A stretch of 64,000 bases of DNA from Salinisphaera japonica YTM-1 (GCF_003788585.1 NZ_AYKG01000002.1:23665-87664), one strand, 5' to 3'; positions 26,407 to 36,981 are shown, counted from the stretch's first letter. Notes: generated by a model from the letters alone, not told the origin. Program-made: numbers and translations.

Positions 26407-27119
26407 ATGCTGGCGGCCGCAGGTAAGCGCTTAACCTGGCCACGCCACGCCGACCCGTAATAATCCAGCACCGCCGGGGCACGCGTGTCGATGGGCCGCG
26501 CCGGGCCCAGAAAGCGCGGCGGCGTATCCAGCACGAAAACATCCAGCACGGCTTTTACCCGCGCAAGATATTCGCGCGTCTCGGTACGCAGTGGCTGGCG
26601 CCGGTCTTCGTCGGGCCAGGTATAGCCCGCGGCCGACAGGCCGGTTCGCTCGGCCAGAAACAGCGCGCGATACTCGTGATAACGCTGGGTAATCAACGTG
26701 GTGTGCGATAAGCCGAAGACAGCCCTGGCCCGCACGACCGAATCCAGCGTACGGAAACCGGCGAAATCGAGCGTGATGGCGGCATCCGGCACACCCAGCT
26801 TACGCAGGGCCTGGTACATCTTCTGTGGCTCGTTGTACGCCCGCGACGGATTGGCGCCTGAGACCAGCAGATAACGCACCTTACCGGCGTGAAACAGCTG
26901 TGCCGCGGCGTTGATCCGGTTCTCGAACAACAGGTTCGGCCGGCCCGTGTGCGTATACGGGCTGGTGCCCAACACCAGCGCCACGTCGGCCACCGGCACG
27001 CGCTGGGTCGTGTCGTAGACTGCCCCACGCGTGGCACCAACCATCCAGGCATTGATGGCGAGCGCTGCCAGTGCAGCCGTGCCGACCAATGAAATCAGCG
27101 TTTTGACGAAGCCGATCAT
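26394..27119 (-). CDS. sanA: SanA/ElyC-type envelope protein (DUF218)
   Basis: A 241-residue protein with one N-terminal membrane anchor (MIGFVKTLISLVGTAALAAL) followed by a DUF218 domain: VALVLGTSPYTHTGRPNLLF, RYLLVSGANPSRAYNEPQ and TLITQRYHEYRALFLAER. The length matches E. coli SanA (239), which affects barrier function of the envelope and vancomycin sensitivity. The biochemical role is not settled. I prefer the ATG at 27119 because it begins the membrane anchor; an earlier in-frame start would lie inside the VWA gene. Last gene of a long minus-strand operon, overlapping acrR tail to tail. Confidence 0.85.
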   Translation of the reverse strand: MIGFVKTLISLVGTAALAALAINAWMVGATRGAVYDTTQRVPVADVALVLGTSPYTHTGRPNLLFENRINAAAQLFHAGKVRYLLVSGANPSRAYNEPQKMYQALRKLGVPDAAITLDFAGFRTLDSVVRARAVFGLSHTTLITQRYHEYRALFLAERTGLSAAGYTWPDEDRRQPLRTETREYLARVKAVLDVFVLDTPPRFLGPARPIDTRAPAVLDYYGSAWRGQVKRLPAAASIPFS

Positions 27120-27165
27120 CACGAGCCACTCGCCGCGCGAGACCCACACCCGGATTGTGGCCCGC

Positions 27166-28368
27166 TCATTGCCCGACCCCGCTGGGCAAGGCCGGGCGCG
27201 ACAGCGCACTGATGGCTTCGGTGAGTCCCGCCGGCGTGAGTGGGTACATCCGGTCATCCATGAGACGACGGGTCATCTCGATCGACGGGGTGAAATCCCA
27301 GCGCTCGTCGGGCACCGGATTGAGCCAGACCGAGCGCGGAAACGCCTCGCGCATGCGCGTGAGCCACGTGGCCCCGGCCTCGTTGTTCCAGTGTTCCACC
27401 GAGCCACCGGGATACGCGATTTCATAAGGGCTCATCGTCGCATCCCCCACGAACAGGACGCGATAATCGCTGCCGAAGGTTCGGCACAGCTCGGTCGTGG
27501 GCAGACTTTCCTGGCGTCGACGCTTGTTGTCATCCCACACCGCTTCATAGATGAAGTTGTGGAAATAGTAATACCGCAGATGCTGGAATTCCGAACGTGC
27601 GGCGGTAAACAACTGCTCGCAAGCCGCCACGTGGTCATCCATCGAGCCGCCGACGTCGAACAGGATCAATAGTTTCAGCGCGTTTCGACGGCTGGCGTGG
27701 TAGACCAGATCGAGCTGGCCGCCGCGCCGGGCCGTGGAGGCGATCGTGTCGTCCAGATCCAGCTCCTCGGCCGCGCCTTCGCGTGCAAAACGCCGCAGCC
27801 GGCGCAGCGCGATCTGGATATTGCGGGTGCCAAGCTCTCGATCATCCGCCAGGTCGGCATATTCGCGCTGTTCCCAGACCTTGACCGCCCGTCGATGTCG
27901 GCCCGTGTCCTGACCGATGCGAATGCCTTCGGGGTTGTAGCCATAGGCGCCGAACGGCGAGCGCCCGGCCGTGCCGATCCATTTGTTGCTGCCCTCGTGG
28001 CGCTCGTCCTGCTCGGCCAGACGCTTTTCCAGCGTCTCCATGAGCTTGTCCCAACCGCCTAGCGCCTCGATCTGGGCTTTCTGATCCTCGCTCAAATCCA
28101 GCTCGGCGAGTTTTTCCAGCCACTCGTCAGGGATCGCGACGCCCTCGGCGCCGACCTGTTCGATTCCCTTGAAATAAGCCGCAAACACGCGATCGAAACG
28201 ATCAAAATGTGTCTCGTCCTTGACCAGACACGTCCGTGCCAGGACATAGAACGAGTCGATCGATAACCCCGCCACATGGGCTTCCAAGCCTTCCAGCAGC
28301 GCCAGATACTCGGTGATGGAGGTTTTCAAACCGCCATCGCGCAGGGCATAGAAGAAATCGATCAACAC
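27166..28368 (-). CDS. VWA domain protein, CoxE-like
   Basis: A 400-residue cytoplasmic protein. The N-terminal half is helical; the C-terminal half is a von Willebrand A fold with LLILFDVGGSMDDHV near 231-245. The metal-site motif is DVGGS rather than DxSxS, a form I associate with this CoxE-like subgroup. Such proteins act with MoxR ATPases as chaperone pairs that load cofactors or activate enzymes. The MoxR gene lies immediately upstream (15 bases), so they surely work together; the client is unknown. Confidence 0.88.
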   Translation of the reverse strand: MLIDFFYALRDGGLKTSITEYLALLEGLEAHVAGLSIDSFYVLARTCLVKDETHFDRFDRVFAAYFKGIEQVGAEGVAIPDEWLEKLAELDLSEDQKAQIEALGGWDKLMETLEKRLAEQDERHEGSNKWIGTAGRSPFGAYGYNPEGIRIGQDTGRHRRAVKVWEQREYADLADDRELGTRNIQIALRRLRRFAREGAAEELDLDDTIASTARRGGQLDLVYHASRRNALKLLILFDVGGSMDDHVAACEQLFTAARSEFQHLRYYYFHNFIYEAVWDDNKRRRQESLPTTELCRTFGSDYRVLFVGDATMSPYEIAYPGGSVEHWNNEAGATWLTRMREAFPRSVWLNPVPDERWDFTPSIEMTRRLMDDRMYPLTPAGLTEAISALSRPALPSGVGQ

Positions 28369-28383
28369 GAGACGGGGCCCTGG

Positions 28384-29229
28384 CTAACGACGACCGCGCC
28401 GGCTCATGAAAGCCAGGCGCTCGAACAAGTGGATATCCTGCTCGTTTTTCAGCAGCGCGCCGTGCAGCGGCGGCAAGTCGTTGTCGGTCGAATGCAGCGA
28501 ATCGGCCGGAATATCTTCGGCCAACAACAACTTCAGCCAGTCGATCAGCTCCGATGTGGAGGGCTTTTTCTTGATCCCCGGCACCGCCCGGATATCGAAG
28601 AACAGATCCAGGGCGTCGGAAAGCAGGCGTTTCTTAAGGTCCGGAAAATGCACGGCCACGATATCGGCCATCGTGTCCTTGTCCGGGAAGTTGATGTAGT
28701 GAAAGAAACACCGCCGTAGAAACGCATCCGGCAGCTCTTTTTCGTTGTTCGAGGTGATGATGATGATCGGCCGATGCCGAGCCTCGATGGTCTGACGGGT
28801 CTCATAGACATCGAAAGCCATGCGATCAAGCTCGCGTAGCAGATCGTTGGGGAATTCGACGTCGGCCTTGTCGATTTCATCGATCAGCAGCACCGGCTGC
28901 GCGTCGGCGGTGAAACACTCCCACAGCGGGCCGGGCACGATGTAATTGCCGATATCGTGTACCCGGGCATCGCCGAGCTGAGAGTCACGCAGGCGCGATA
29001 CGGCGTCGTACTCGTAGAGCCCCTGCGCGGCCTTGGTGGTGGACTTGATATGCCAGGCATGCAAAGTCTTGCCGAGCCCCGCGGCCACTTCTTCGGCCAG
29101 CATGGTCTTGCCGGTGCCCGGCTCACCCTTGATGAGCAGCGGCCGCGACAACGTGGCCGCGGCGTTGACGGCCAGCTTCAAATCATCGGTGGCGACATAT
29201 CGATCGGTGCCTGCGAACTCCACGCTCAT
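28384..29229 (-). CDS. MoxR-type AAA+ ATPase
   Basis: A 281-residue ATPase with Walker A GEPGTGKT at 35-42, Walker B LLIDEIDKAD near 110, sensor 1 in IIIITSNNEKELPDAFLRRC and a sensor 2 region in KKPSTSELIDWLKLLL. The ATG at 29229 begins the product MSVEFAGTDRYVATDDL and has GAGGG upstream; it starts right after the pgk stop (TGATATG), which implies translational coupling. Together with the VWA protein it forms a MoxR/VWA pair. Confidence 0.92.
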   Translation of the reverse strand: MSVEFAGTDRYVATDDLKLAVNAAATLSRPLLIKGEPGTGKTMLAEEVAAGLGKTLHAWHIKSTTKAAQGLYEYDAVSRLRDSQLGDARVHDIGNYIVPGPLWECFTADAQPVLLIDEIDKADVEFPNDLLRELDRMAFDVYETRQTIEARHRPIIIITSNNEKELPDAFLRRCFFHYINFPDKDTMADIVAVHFPDLKKRLLSDALDLFFDIRAVPGIKKKPSTSELIDWLKLLLAEDIPADSLHSTDNDLPPLHGALLKNEQDIHLFERLAFMSRRGRR

Positions 29230-29230
29230 A

Positions 29231-30412
29231 TCAACGCCCTCGAGCCCGATCGGCCAGCACGGCGATCGCCGGCAGTGTCTTGCCTTCCAGAAATTCCAGG
29301 AACGCGCCGCCACCGGTCGAGATATAGCTGACGTCGTCACCGACGTCGTATTTCTCGATCGCGGCCAGCGTGTCGCCACCGCCGGCGATCGAGAACGCAT
29401 CACTGGCGGCGATAGCATCCGACAAGGCTTGGGTGCCGCCCCCGAACGCCTCGATCTCGAACACGCCAACGGGGCCATTCCAGACGATGGTGCCGGCCGA
29501 TTTCAGGATATCGGCCACGGTTTCGCGGGCCTGGGTGCCGATATCCAGAATCATTTCGTCGGCGCCGACGCTATCGATGGCGCGTTCGTGTGCCGTGGCG
29601 TTTTCTGATAGCTCAGTGGCGACAACGACGTCTTGCGGCAAGGGAATATCGCCGCCGCGCTCACGGATGTCGGCATGGATCGCCTTGGCCTCATCGACCA
29701 GATCCGCCTCGTGGAGCGAGGCCCCGATGTCGTGGCCCGCCGCGGCCAGAAACGTGTTGGCGATCCCGCCGCCCACGATGAGCTGATCGGCCAGCGTGGA
29801 AAGCGACTTCAACAGCGACAGTTTCGAGGACACCTTCGAGCCGCCGACCACGACCACGAGGGGCCGTTTGGGATCGTCCATCGCGGCCGTCAACGCTTCG
29901 ACCTCGGCCATCAGCAACGGCCCGGCGCAGGCGACCGGCGCGTGGCGTGCCACACCTTCCGTCGAGGCCTGGGCGCGATGAGCCGTACCGAAGGCGTCCA
30001 TGACGAACACATCGCACAGCCCGCCCATGGTCTGACTCAGGTCTTCGTCATTGGCTTTTTCGCCGACGTTGAAACGCACGTTCTCACAGATGACGAGCTC
30101 GCCTTCGGCGACTTCCACGCCGTCCAGCCAGTCCTTGATCAGGGGCACGTCAAAGCCGAGCTCACCGGATAACCAGCGCGCCACCGGCGCCAGACTATCG
30201 GCCTCGGTCGGCTCACCTTCGGTCGGCCGCCCCAGATGGGCCATGACCATCACGCGCGCCCCGGCTTCGATCGCTTTCTTGATCGTGGGCAAGGCCGCTC
30301 GCAGCCGTGCGGCCGAGGCCACCTCGCCGTCCTTGATCGGCACGTTCAAGTCTTCTCGAATCAGCACGCGCTTGCCGGCGAGCTCGACGTCGTCCATCGA
30401 AAGCAGCTTCAT
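29231..30412 (-). CDS. pgk: Phosphoglycerate kinase
   Basis: Transfers phosphate between 1,3-bisphosphoglycerate and ADP in glycolysis or gluconeogenesis. The 393-residue product has [17 protein letters not shown] near 14-30, [10 protein letters not shown] near 57, [16 protein letters not shown] near 190 and the nucleotide loop [16 protein letters not shown] near 350. Length is typical for bacterial Pgk. Second-step enzyme after Gap in the tkt-gap-pgk operon. Confidence 0.97.
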   Translation of the reverse strand: MKLLSMDDVELAGKRVLIREDLNVPIKDGEVASAARLRAALPTIKKAIEAGARVMVMAHLGRPTEGEPTEADSLAPVARWLSGELGFDVPLIKDWLDGVEVAEGELVICENVRFNVGEKANDEDLSQTMGGLCDVFVMDAFGTAHRAQASTEGVARHAPVACAGPLLMAEVEALTAAMDDPKRPLVVVVGGSKVSSKLSLLKSLSTLADQLIVGGGIANTFLAAAGHDIGASLHEADLVDEAKAIHADIRERGGDIPLPQDVVVATELSENATAHERAIDSVGADEMILDIGTQARETVADILKSAGTIVWNGPVGVFEIEAFGGGTQALSDAIAASDAFSIAGGGDTLAAIEKYDVGDDVSYISTGGGAFLEFLEGKTLPAIAVLADRARGR

Positions 30413-30486
30413 GGGAATCCCAATATTCTTGTCGATTGCAGCGGCCGCCCGCGAGCGCGACGGCCGGGTATTTCAAACCATACAAA

Positions 30487-30517
30487 CACAAAGACCGGAA
30501 CATGTCCGGTCTTTGTG
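30487..30517 (-). terminator. Strong hairpin between gap and pgk
   Basis: A 13-base perfect stem (CACAAAGACCGGA with TCCGGTCTTTGTG) around a five-base loop. Beyond it on the minus strand the sequence is TTTGTATGG, only a weak U-tract. It could be a partial terminator or an mRNA-stability hairpin setting the ratio of gap to pgk. Confidence 0.65.
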
Positions 30518-30540
30518 GTCTGACAGATAACGCGAGGCAA

Positions 30541-31551
30541 TCAGCCAGCGTTGGCCAATGCCAGGGCCGAGTCGAGCATCCGGTTCGAGAAGCCCCACTC
30601 GTTGTCGTACCAGGAACAGACCTTGATCAGACGGCCGCCGGCCACCTTGGTCAGCTTGGAATCAACCGTGGACGACGCCGGGTTGTGGTTGTAGTCAACG
30701 GAGACCAGCTCTTCGTCGGTATAGGCCAGAACGCCCTTGAGCTCGCCACCGGCGGCATTCTTCAGGACTTCGTTGACCTGCTCGACGGTGACGTCCTGCG
30801 ACACGGTCGCCGATAGATCGACGAACGAGACGTTGATCGTCGGCACGCGTACGGCAAAACCGTCGAGTTTGCCTTCCAGTTCCGGCAGCACGAGGCTTAC
30901 CGCCGCGGCCGCACCCGTCTTGGTCGGAATCATGCTCTGCGTGGCACTGCGCGCGCGGCGAATATCCTTGTGATAAACGTCCGAGAGCACCTGGTCGTTG
31001 GTGTACGAGTGGATGGTGTTCATCAACCCGTACTCGATGCCGAATGCTTCGTGCAGCGGCTTGACCAACGGCGCCAGGCAGTTCGTCGTGCACGAGGCGT
31101 TGGAGACGATCTTGTCCTCCGGGGTCAGTGTCTCGTGGTTCACGCCGAAGACAATGGTCTTCATGTCGCTGCCGGCCGGGGCCGAGATCAACACTTTCTT
31201 GGCGCCGCCTTTCAGGTGCGCGCTGGCTTTTTCCTCGCTGGCAAACAGACCCGTGCATTCCAGCACGACGTCCACGCCCAGATCGCCCCAGGGCAGGTTG
31301 GCCGGGTCACGCTCGGACAACACCTTGATCTTGTGCCCGTCCACGACCAGATGATCGCCTTCAGCGGAAACTTCGCCCGGGAACTTGCCGTGCGCGGTGT
31401 CGTACTGCGTCAAGTGCGCGTTCATCTGGGCGTCACCCAAGTCGTTGATCGCAACGATTTCGAGCTCATCCGTACGCTTGCCTTCGAACAAGGCACGCAG
31501 CACGTTGCGGCCGATGCGGCCATAGCCGTTAATGCCGATTTTCACTGCCAT
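30541..31551 (-). CDS. gap: Glyceraldehyde-3-phosphate dehydrogenase, type I
   Basis: A 336-residue NAD(P)-dependent enzyme. The Rossmann start is [20 protein letters not shown], and the catalytic cysteine is in [13 protein letters not shown] near 153. The C-terminal [15 protein letters not shown] is typical. The residue after the second strand (NDLGD) suggests NAD preference, by analogy with the ND motif of catabolic enzymes. AGGAG lies nine bases before the ATG. Placed between tkt and pgk. Confidence 0.97.
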   Translation of the reverse strand: MAVKIGINGYGRIGRNVLRALFEGKRTDELEIVAINDLGDAQMNAHLTQYDTAHGKFPGEVSAEGDHLVVDGHKIKVLSERDPANLPWGDLGVDVVLECTGLFASEEKASAHLKGGAKKVLISAPAGSDMKTIVFGVNHETLTPEDKIVSNASCTTNCLAPLVKPLHEAFGIEYGLMNTIHSYTNDQVLSDVYHKDIRRARSATQSMIPTKTGAAAAVSLVLPELEGKLDGFAVRVPTINVSFVDLSATVSQDVTVEQVNEVLKNAAGGELKGVLAYTDEELVSVDYNHNPASSTVDSKLTKVAGGRLIKVCSWYDNEWGFSNRMLDSALALANAG

Positions 31552-31597
31552 GTTGGCTCCTAAACTTTTTTTAAAAACAAAACGGGCCGACGCGCGC

Positions 31598-33601
31598 TTA
31601 CAGCTGTCGTTTGATGGCCTGCACTACGCCGTCCACGGTGACGCCGAACTCGGCATAGACTTCTTCGGCCGGCGCCGACAGGCCGAAATCATCCACGCCG
31701 ACAACCTCGCCCGTCGCACCGACGAATCGGTACCAGCTATCGGATACACCGGCCTCCACGGCCACGCGTGCGGTCACGTTGGGGGGTAGAACGCTATCAC
31801 GATAGCCGGCGTCCTGGCTGGCAAACACTTCGATACACGGCATGGACACCACACGAACCGCCACGCCGTCATCGGCAAGCTTTCTGGCAGCGTTCACGGC
31901 CAGCTCAAGCTCGGTACCGGTCCCGATCACGATCGCGTCGGGCGTGTCCTTGGTATCGACAAGCACGTAGCCGCCCTTGTCGATCGCAGCCACGGTATCG
32001 GCATCACGCTCGTGATGATCCGTATCCTGGCGCGACAGGGCGATGGCACAGGGCCCGTTCACCCGCTCGATAGCCGCACGCCAGGCCACGGCCGTTTCGA
32101 CATCGTCGCCCGGGCGCCATACGTGCAGGTTGGGAATCAAACGCAGGGCCGCGACGTGCTCGACCGCCTGGTGCGTTGGCCCGTCTTCCCCCAACCCGAT
32201 GGAGTCATGCGTGTAGACGAACACGTTGCGTGCCTGCATGAGGGCCGCCATGCGCACCGCGTTGCGTGCATAGTCCGAAAACGTCAAGAACGTGGCACCA
32301 AAAGGCACGAGACCGCCGTGCAGGCTCAAACCGTTGGTTATGGCTGACATGCCGAATTCGCGCACGCCGTAGCACACATAGTTGCCGGATTTATCGGCCG
32401 CCGAAATCGGTTGATAGCCGTCGAAATCTGTGCCGTTGGATCCGGTCAGATCGGCCGAGCCGCCAAACAATTCGGGCAGCACGTTGGAAAACGCGCCCAG
32501 TGCCGCTTTGGATGACTTACGCGTGGCCGTACGTTTGCCATCGGCCTGTGTCTTTTCGATAAAGGTTCTGGCCTGATCGGCCCAGTTTCCAGGGAACCGG
32601 TTGTCCAGGCGCCGATCGAATTCCGCCGCCAGATCCGGATGGCTGCTGGCAAAACGATCGTAGCGCTGCTGCCACGCCGCTTCGGCCTGTTTGCCGGCCT
32701 GTCGGTGATCCCAGGCCTCGTAAAGCGCCTCGGGCACGGCGAATCGTGTTTCGTCTGACCAGCCCAACTCCTTGCGAGCCGCGCTGATTTCGTCGTCGCC
32801 CAGTGCCGCACCATGGACCTTGGCCGTGCCCTTCATGTTGGGCGCGCCCCAGCCGATCACCGTCTTGCAGCAGATGATTGTCGGACGGTCGGCATCTGCT
32901 TTGGCTTCACGAATGGCCGCGTCGATCTCGCCGGCGTCGTGGCCGTCGACATCAGCGATCACCTGCCAGCCGTAGGCCTTGAAACGCGCCGGCACATCCT
33001 CGGTGAACCAGCCCTCGGTCTCGCCGTCAATGGAGATACCGTTGTCATCATAGAACACGACGAGCTTGCCGAGGCCCAGCGTACCGGCCAGCGAGCATGC
33101 TTCATGACTTATGCCTTCCATGAGGCAGCCATCGCCGGCAAAACAGTACGTGTGGTGATCAACGACAGACTCATCACTTACGTTGAAATCCGCGGCGAGA
33201 CTTGCCTCGGCCAGCGCCATGCCAACCGCGTTGCCAAGGCCCTGACCCAGCGGCCCGGTCGTTGTCTCCACGCCCGGCGTCATGAAGTTTTCCGGATGCC
33301 CCGGCGTCTTCGAATGCAGCTGGCGAAACGCCTTGATGTCGTCCAGCGACACATCGTAGCCGGTCAAGTGCAGCGCAGCGTACTGCAGCATCGAACCGTG
33401 GCCATTCGAGAGCAGGAAACGATCGCGATCCAGCCACTCCGGGTTGGCCGGGTTGTACTTGAGGTGATCGTTGAACAACACCTCGGCAATATCCGCCATG
33501 CCCATCGGCATACCGGGGTGACCGGAATTGGCCTGTTGGACGGCATCCATCGACAGAATACGAATCGCATTCGCTAAATCGCGACGTTCGGGCATCTCCA
33601 C
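31598..33601 (-). CDS. tkt: Transketolase
   Basis: Thiamine-diphosphate enzyme of the non-oxidative pentose phosphate pathway, 667 residues. N-terminal [23 protein letters not shown], substrate histidine in [11 protein letters not shown], the cofactor motif [18 protein letters not shown] near 157-175, and the pyrimidine-binding part [14 protein letters not shown] near 410. The last domain ends [11 protein letters not shown]. Full length. It is the first gene of the tkt-gap-pgk-moxR-vwa-sanA gene string; 46 bases separate it from gap. Confidence 0.97.
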   Translation of the reverse strand: MEMPERRDLANAIRILSMDAVQQANSGHPGMPMGMADIAEVLFNDHLKYNPANPEWLDRDRFLLSNGHGSMLQYAALHLTGYDVSLDDIKAFRQLHSKTPGHPENFMTPGVETTTGPLGQGLGNAVGMALAEASLAADFNVSDESVVDHHTYCFAGDGCLMEGISHEACSLAGTLGLGKLVVFYDDNGISIDGETEGWFTEDVPARFKAYGWQVIADVDGHDAGEIDAAIREAKADADRPTIICCKTVIGWGAPNMKGTAKVHGAALGDDEISAARKELGWSDETRFAVPEALYEAWDHRQAGKQAEAAWQQRYDRFASSHPDLAAEFDRRLDNRFPGNWADQARTFIEKTQADGKRTATRKSSKAALGAFSNVLPELFGGSADLTGSNGTDFDGYQPISAADKSGNYVCYGVREFGMSAITNGLSLHGGLVPFGATFLTFSDYARNAVRMAALMQARNVFVYTHDSIGLGEDGPTHQAVEHVAALRLIPNLHVWRPGDDVETAVAWRAAIERVNGPCAIALSRQDTDHHERDADTVAAIDKGGYVLVDTKDTPDAIVIGTGTELELAVNAARKLADDGVAVRVVSMPCIEVFASQDAGYRDSVLPPNVTARVAVEAGVSDSWYRFVGATGEVVGVDDFGLSAPAEEVYAEFGVTVDGVVQAIKRQL

Positions 33602-34031
33602 TCCAGTACGAGTTTTTTATCGCTGTCATTGTCTGGCAAAGCGTAGCAGCGAGCAACACGAGCGCGTCACGATCGATGCATGAGCCATCATTAATTACAA
33701 CTTAGGTCTCATATTTATAATCTCAATAAAAATATTCTCTCGATAGCTTTTGCCTACTCGAAAAGTTCGCTATTTGTATTTCAAATCATATGCTTACGTT
33801 TTCTCTTTCAAAAAAATGTTGAGCCATCAACGGCTGGACAACCGGCTTCCGGGTTATTTAATTGCAGAGTCGTTGATTTATTTTCGTTTTCATGTGCTAG
33901 CGTCAACCTCAGCGTGTGGAAAAACACGCCCAACCTCAGTGACACACTGATGTGTCGTACACATTCTTAGTGCGATTAGTATCAGGAAAACGACCGGCGG
34001 AAAGCCGGCCAATCTGGTTAGGGAGATCACC
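33602..34031. promoter_or_regulatory. AT-rich divergent control region between tkt and the ferritin-like gene
   Basis: About 430 bases that are strikingly A+T-rich from 33680 to 33900, unlike the rest of the window, and contain no gene. Features seen are GACACA/TGTGTC arms around CTGA at 33940-33955, and a CCGGC/GCCGG hairpin with a GGAAA loop at about 33989-34003 just before the ribosome site GGGAG at 34021. It probably holds the promoters of both divergent genes, and could bind a nucleoid silencer. Confidence 0.55.
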
Positions 34032-35219
34032 ATGACCGATGAGATCAAAGACAAGAACGAGCAGTCGCCGATTATTGACGCTGCAACCGGCGGCCCGCTC
34101 AGCAAGAGCCGTCGTCGCTTTTTGGCGCATAGCGGCATGTACACCGCCGGCCTCGTCGGCAGTGCCCTGCTCGGTGCCTGCAGCGACGACAAGAACGTAG
34201 CGCTTGCGCAGGACGACAACGACAGCATGAATGGCGGGATGGACGGGCTGGACCCGAACAACCCGAATGTCATCGTTTTGCCGGACGGTTCGCCTAGCGA
34301 TGCCGGCGTATTGCAGTTCGCGTTGAACCTCGAGTATCTCGAAGCCGAATACTACCTGCGCGCCGTCACCGGTAACGGCTTGATGGAAGACGATATTGGC
34401 GGTGGATCCGAGGACCCGGGCATGGTCACCGGCGGCCGCATGGTCGATTTCTCCGGCGAGCCCCTGATCGGGCGTTATGCCGCCGAGATCGCTTCCGACG
34501 AGCTGGATCACGTTCAGTTCCTGCGAAGCGGCCTGGGTGACGGTGGTGTCATCTCGCGTCCGCAGATCAACTTCACGGATGCCTTCAACGCTGCCGCACA
34601 GGCCGCCGGGCTGAACAGCTTCGATCCGTTCGCCAGCCCGATCAACTTCCTGATCGGCGCGTTCATCTTCGAAGATGTCGGCGTGAGCGCATACAAGGGC
34701 GGCGCCCAGTTCATTCGCAACCGCGACTTCCTGACGGCTGCTGCCGGCATCCTCTCCGTCGAGGGTTATCACGCTGGCCTCGTGCGCACCATCCTGACCG
34801 CGCGCATGGACGAACAAGTCGGTGATACCGGTCTCAACATCGGCCAGATCGTCAACGCGATCTCCGATGCACGTGACGACCTGGATGGCCCGGACGATAT
34901 CGATCAGGGTATTGGCGACGACAACACCTCGGTGTCCATCTACGGTTCTAGTATCCGGTCGACCAATATCGTGCCGGTCGACGACAACGGCATTACCTAC
35001 AGCCGCACGCCGGGTCAGGTCCATAACATCGTCTACCTGACGCCGGAAGCTGCCGAAATGGGCGGTTTCTTCCCGCAAGGCACGCGTATTCCGGCAAACC
35101 CCGGGCTCTCGACAAGCAGCGACTCGGGCAGCGGTGACATGGACGACGCAAGCGATATGGATGCGGGAGACGATTCCGACTCCATGATGATGGACGAGAT
35201 GGAAACCGATAACGGTTAA
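34032..35219 (+). CDS. Tat-exported ferritin-like lipoprotein (Ferritin_2 / desiccation-related type)
   Basis: A 395-residue exported protein. The signal has a twin-arginine motif SRRRFL at 26-31 and a lipobox LGAC with cysteine 50, so it is likely a folded, lipid-anchored protein. The core is a four-helix ferritin-like bundle with carboxylate/histidine pairs: NLEYLEAEYY near 99-108, ASDELDHVQF near 154-164, FIFEDVGVSAYKG near 215 and SVEGYHAGLV near 240. This matches the Ferritin_2 family that includes plant desiccation-related proteins. Metal binding is inferred. Acidic Asp/Ser/Met-rich tracts lie at 61-72 and at the end (DAGDDSDSMMMDEMETDNG). It has its own terminator. Confidence 0.88.
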   Translation: MTDEIKDKNEQSPIIDAATGGPLSKSRRRFLAHSGMYTAGLVGSALLGACSDDKNVALAQDDNDSMNGGMDGLDPNNPNVIVLPDGSPSDAGVLQFALNLEYLEAEYYLRAVTGNGLMEDDIGGGSEDPGMVTGGRMVDFSGEPLIGRYAAEIASDELDHVQFLRSGLGDGGVISRPQINFTDAFNAAAQAAGLNSFDPFASPINFLIGAFIFEDVGVSAYKGGAQFIRNRDFLTAAAGILSVEGYHAGLVRTILTARMDEQVGDTGLNIGQIVNAISDARDDLDGPDDIDQGIGDDNTSVSIYGSSIRSTNIVPVDDNGITYSRTPGQVHNIVYLTPEAAEMGGFFPQGTRIPANPGLSTSSDSGSGDMDDASDMDAGDDSDSMMMDEMETDNG

Positions 35220-35252
35220 GTCTCCCTTGACACTCTATTGAGTTGTCGTAGA

Positions 35253-35279
35253 GCCCCGAGCATTGCTCGGGGCTTTTTT
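35253..35279 (+). terminator. Rho-independent terminator of the ferritin-like gene
   Basis: GCCCCGAGC and GCTCGGGGC form a nine-base stem with an ATT loop, followed by TTTTTT. Confidence 0.93.
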
Positions 35280-35368
35280 GTTTCCTACAACGAGGCCGCA
35301 TCGTCGCTCGTTCCATTACAAGACGCACGACTGCCGCTCCGTTTCGCAGCTCGGCTTACAATCTCGTC

Positions 35369-36943
35369 ATGCTTTCCATAAAGACCGCGAACGCGTCTAC
35401 GAAGCCGACCACGCTCCGGCGGGTCGCTATAACCGTGGGAGTCGTTATCGCGAGCGCCGTGGGCTGGCGACTAGCCATCTTCGACCCAACGATGATGTGG
35501 GGCGGCGACAACGCCATGTATATGATGCTGGCGCGCAATCTGCTCGAAGGCCACGCTTACGCGGATACCGGCTATGTGCAAAGCGCACTGGCTTATCTGG
35601 CACCGGCGAGTTACCCGCCGGGCTTTCCCATCGCGCTTGTGCCGGCGCTGGCGATGTTCGGGCTGAATATCACGGTCATCAAGCTTTACATGATCGGCTT
35701 GTATGGCGTGGCCGTCGTCATGTGCGCCTGGCTTGCCGCCACTCGCCTGCCCGCGGACCGAACGACCTCGTGCTGGGTGATCGTCGGCGTAGCGGCGCTC
35801 GTCGCGTGGAACCCACGGTTTGCGGGCTGGGCGACGTTGATCTTGTCTGAAAGCGTCTTCGTGATCGTTACCTACGGGGCATTGATTGCTTGCGACCACG
35901 CTTATCTGCGCCTGGATTCGCACCGCTCTTGCAACGCCTTATTCACCCTGGCCGGCGGCCTGATTCTGGCCAGCTTGGCCACGCGGGTGTTCGGGCTTGC
36001 CTTGATTCTCGCTGTCTGGGGCTATGAGCTGGTTCGCTATCGCCGACCGACCCGGTTCGGCGTGATGCTTTTCGTAATTGCCGGGCTGGCCGGCGCCGTA
36101 CTGCTGGGACCGCGGTTACTTGGCACCAGCACAGGCGAGACGAGCTATCTCACCCTGGTATTTCAGGATCTGTTTGCCCACCTGAACGAACTGCCTGTGA
36201 CCGTGTCGGAAAACCTTGGTCACTACGGGCGATTGCTGCGGCATTACTGGCTGATCGTTCCCGGCTCGGCGACCAATCAGCTAGTGGCAGCCCAGTGGAT
36301 TGCCTGGCTTTCATTGCCCGTGGTGGCGATTGGACTGTGGAATCGTTGGCGTTCGAGCCCGAGCGTGATTGAAATCTTCGCCCTGGTTTACCTGGCCAGT
36401 CTATTGCCTTGGCACAGCTATGGATCGCGCTATTTGATTCCGTTGATGGCTCTGTATGTCGTGTATCTCACCGCAGGGCTCTTGCGCATCGAGCGAGTAC
36501 TGTCCGCGCCACGACACGCCGTATTATGGCTGGCCTGTTGCTTGGCAATTTTCGGCTACGGCCTGACGTATCGCGCAACCGCTGATTTCGATCACCGTAT
36601 TGCACCCGCGGCCCCCAACGGCCCGAACGCAACGGCCATGTATCGCTACATCAAACAGACCACGCCAAAAGATACCCGTATTCTCGTGCGCGATCCGCGC
36701 ACCCTGGCCTTGTTCACGCGCCGAGGCGCATTGACCTATACCGACAACGCCAACGATCAGAGCTTGCCCGGATTTACCCGTGTGGTGTCTTATGCGCGGG
36801 AAATGGGCGTGGACTACGTGCTGGCTACGCCCTCGGACCCGGGGTTTGCACTACTTCGATGGGTCAATCTCTATCCGAACGCGTTTTCTTTCATTTACGC
36901 CGAAGGCCCGTTTCGGCTCTACCGGCTGCGCAAGGCGAACTGA
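35369..36943 (+). CDS. GT-C type membrane glycosyltransferase (ArnT/PMT-like)
   Basis: A 524-residue inner-membrane protein with about ten to twelve hydrophobic segments. The first periplasmic loop carries the acidic pair typical of GT-C enzymes in DPTMMWGGDNAMYMMLARNL near 40-58, followed by YPPGFPIAL near 91. A soluble C-terminal domain of about 420-524 follows. Such enzymes move sugars from polyprenyl-phosphate donors onto lipids or proteins outside the membrane. There is no neighbouring sugar gene to suggest a substrate. The start ATG at 35369 has no strong ribosome site. Confidence 0.78.
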   Translation: MLSIKTANASTKPTTLRRVAITVGVVIASAVGWRLAIFDPTMMWGGDNAMYMMLARNLLEGHAYADTGYVQSALAYLAPASYPPGFPIALVPALAMFGLNITVIKLYMIGLYGVAVVMCAWLAATRLPADRTTSCWVIVGVAALVAWNPRFAGWATLILSESVFVIVTYGALIACDHAYLRLDSHRSCNALFTLAGGLILASLATRVFGLALILAVWGYELVRYRRPTRFGVMLFVIAGLAGAVLLGPRLLGTSTGETSYLTLVFQDLFAHLNELPVTVSENLGHYGRLLRHYWLIVPGSATNQLVAAQWIAWLSLPVVAIGLWNRWRSSPSVIEIFALVYLASLLPWHSYGSRYLIPLMALYVVYLTAGLLRIERVLSAPRHAVLWLACCLAIFGYGLTYRATADFDHRIAPAAPNGPNATAMYRYIKQTTPKDTRILVRDPRTLALFTRRGALTYTDNANDQSLPGFTRVVSYAREMGVDYVLATPSDPGFALLRWVNLYPNAFSFIYAEGPFRLYRLRKAN

Positions 36944-36949
36944 GGCCGT

Positions 36950-36977
36950 TTGAGACCGCACGCAATTGGGCTATACT
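36950..36977 (+). promoter_or_regulatory. Predicted promoter of the FMN riboswitch-ribB unit
   Basis: TTGAGA (36950-36955) and TATACT (36972-36977) with a 16-base spacer, ending five bases before the riboswitch P1 stem. Confidence 0.65.
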
Positions 36978-36981
36978 TTTT

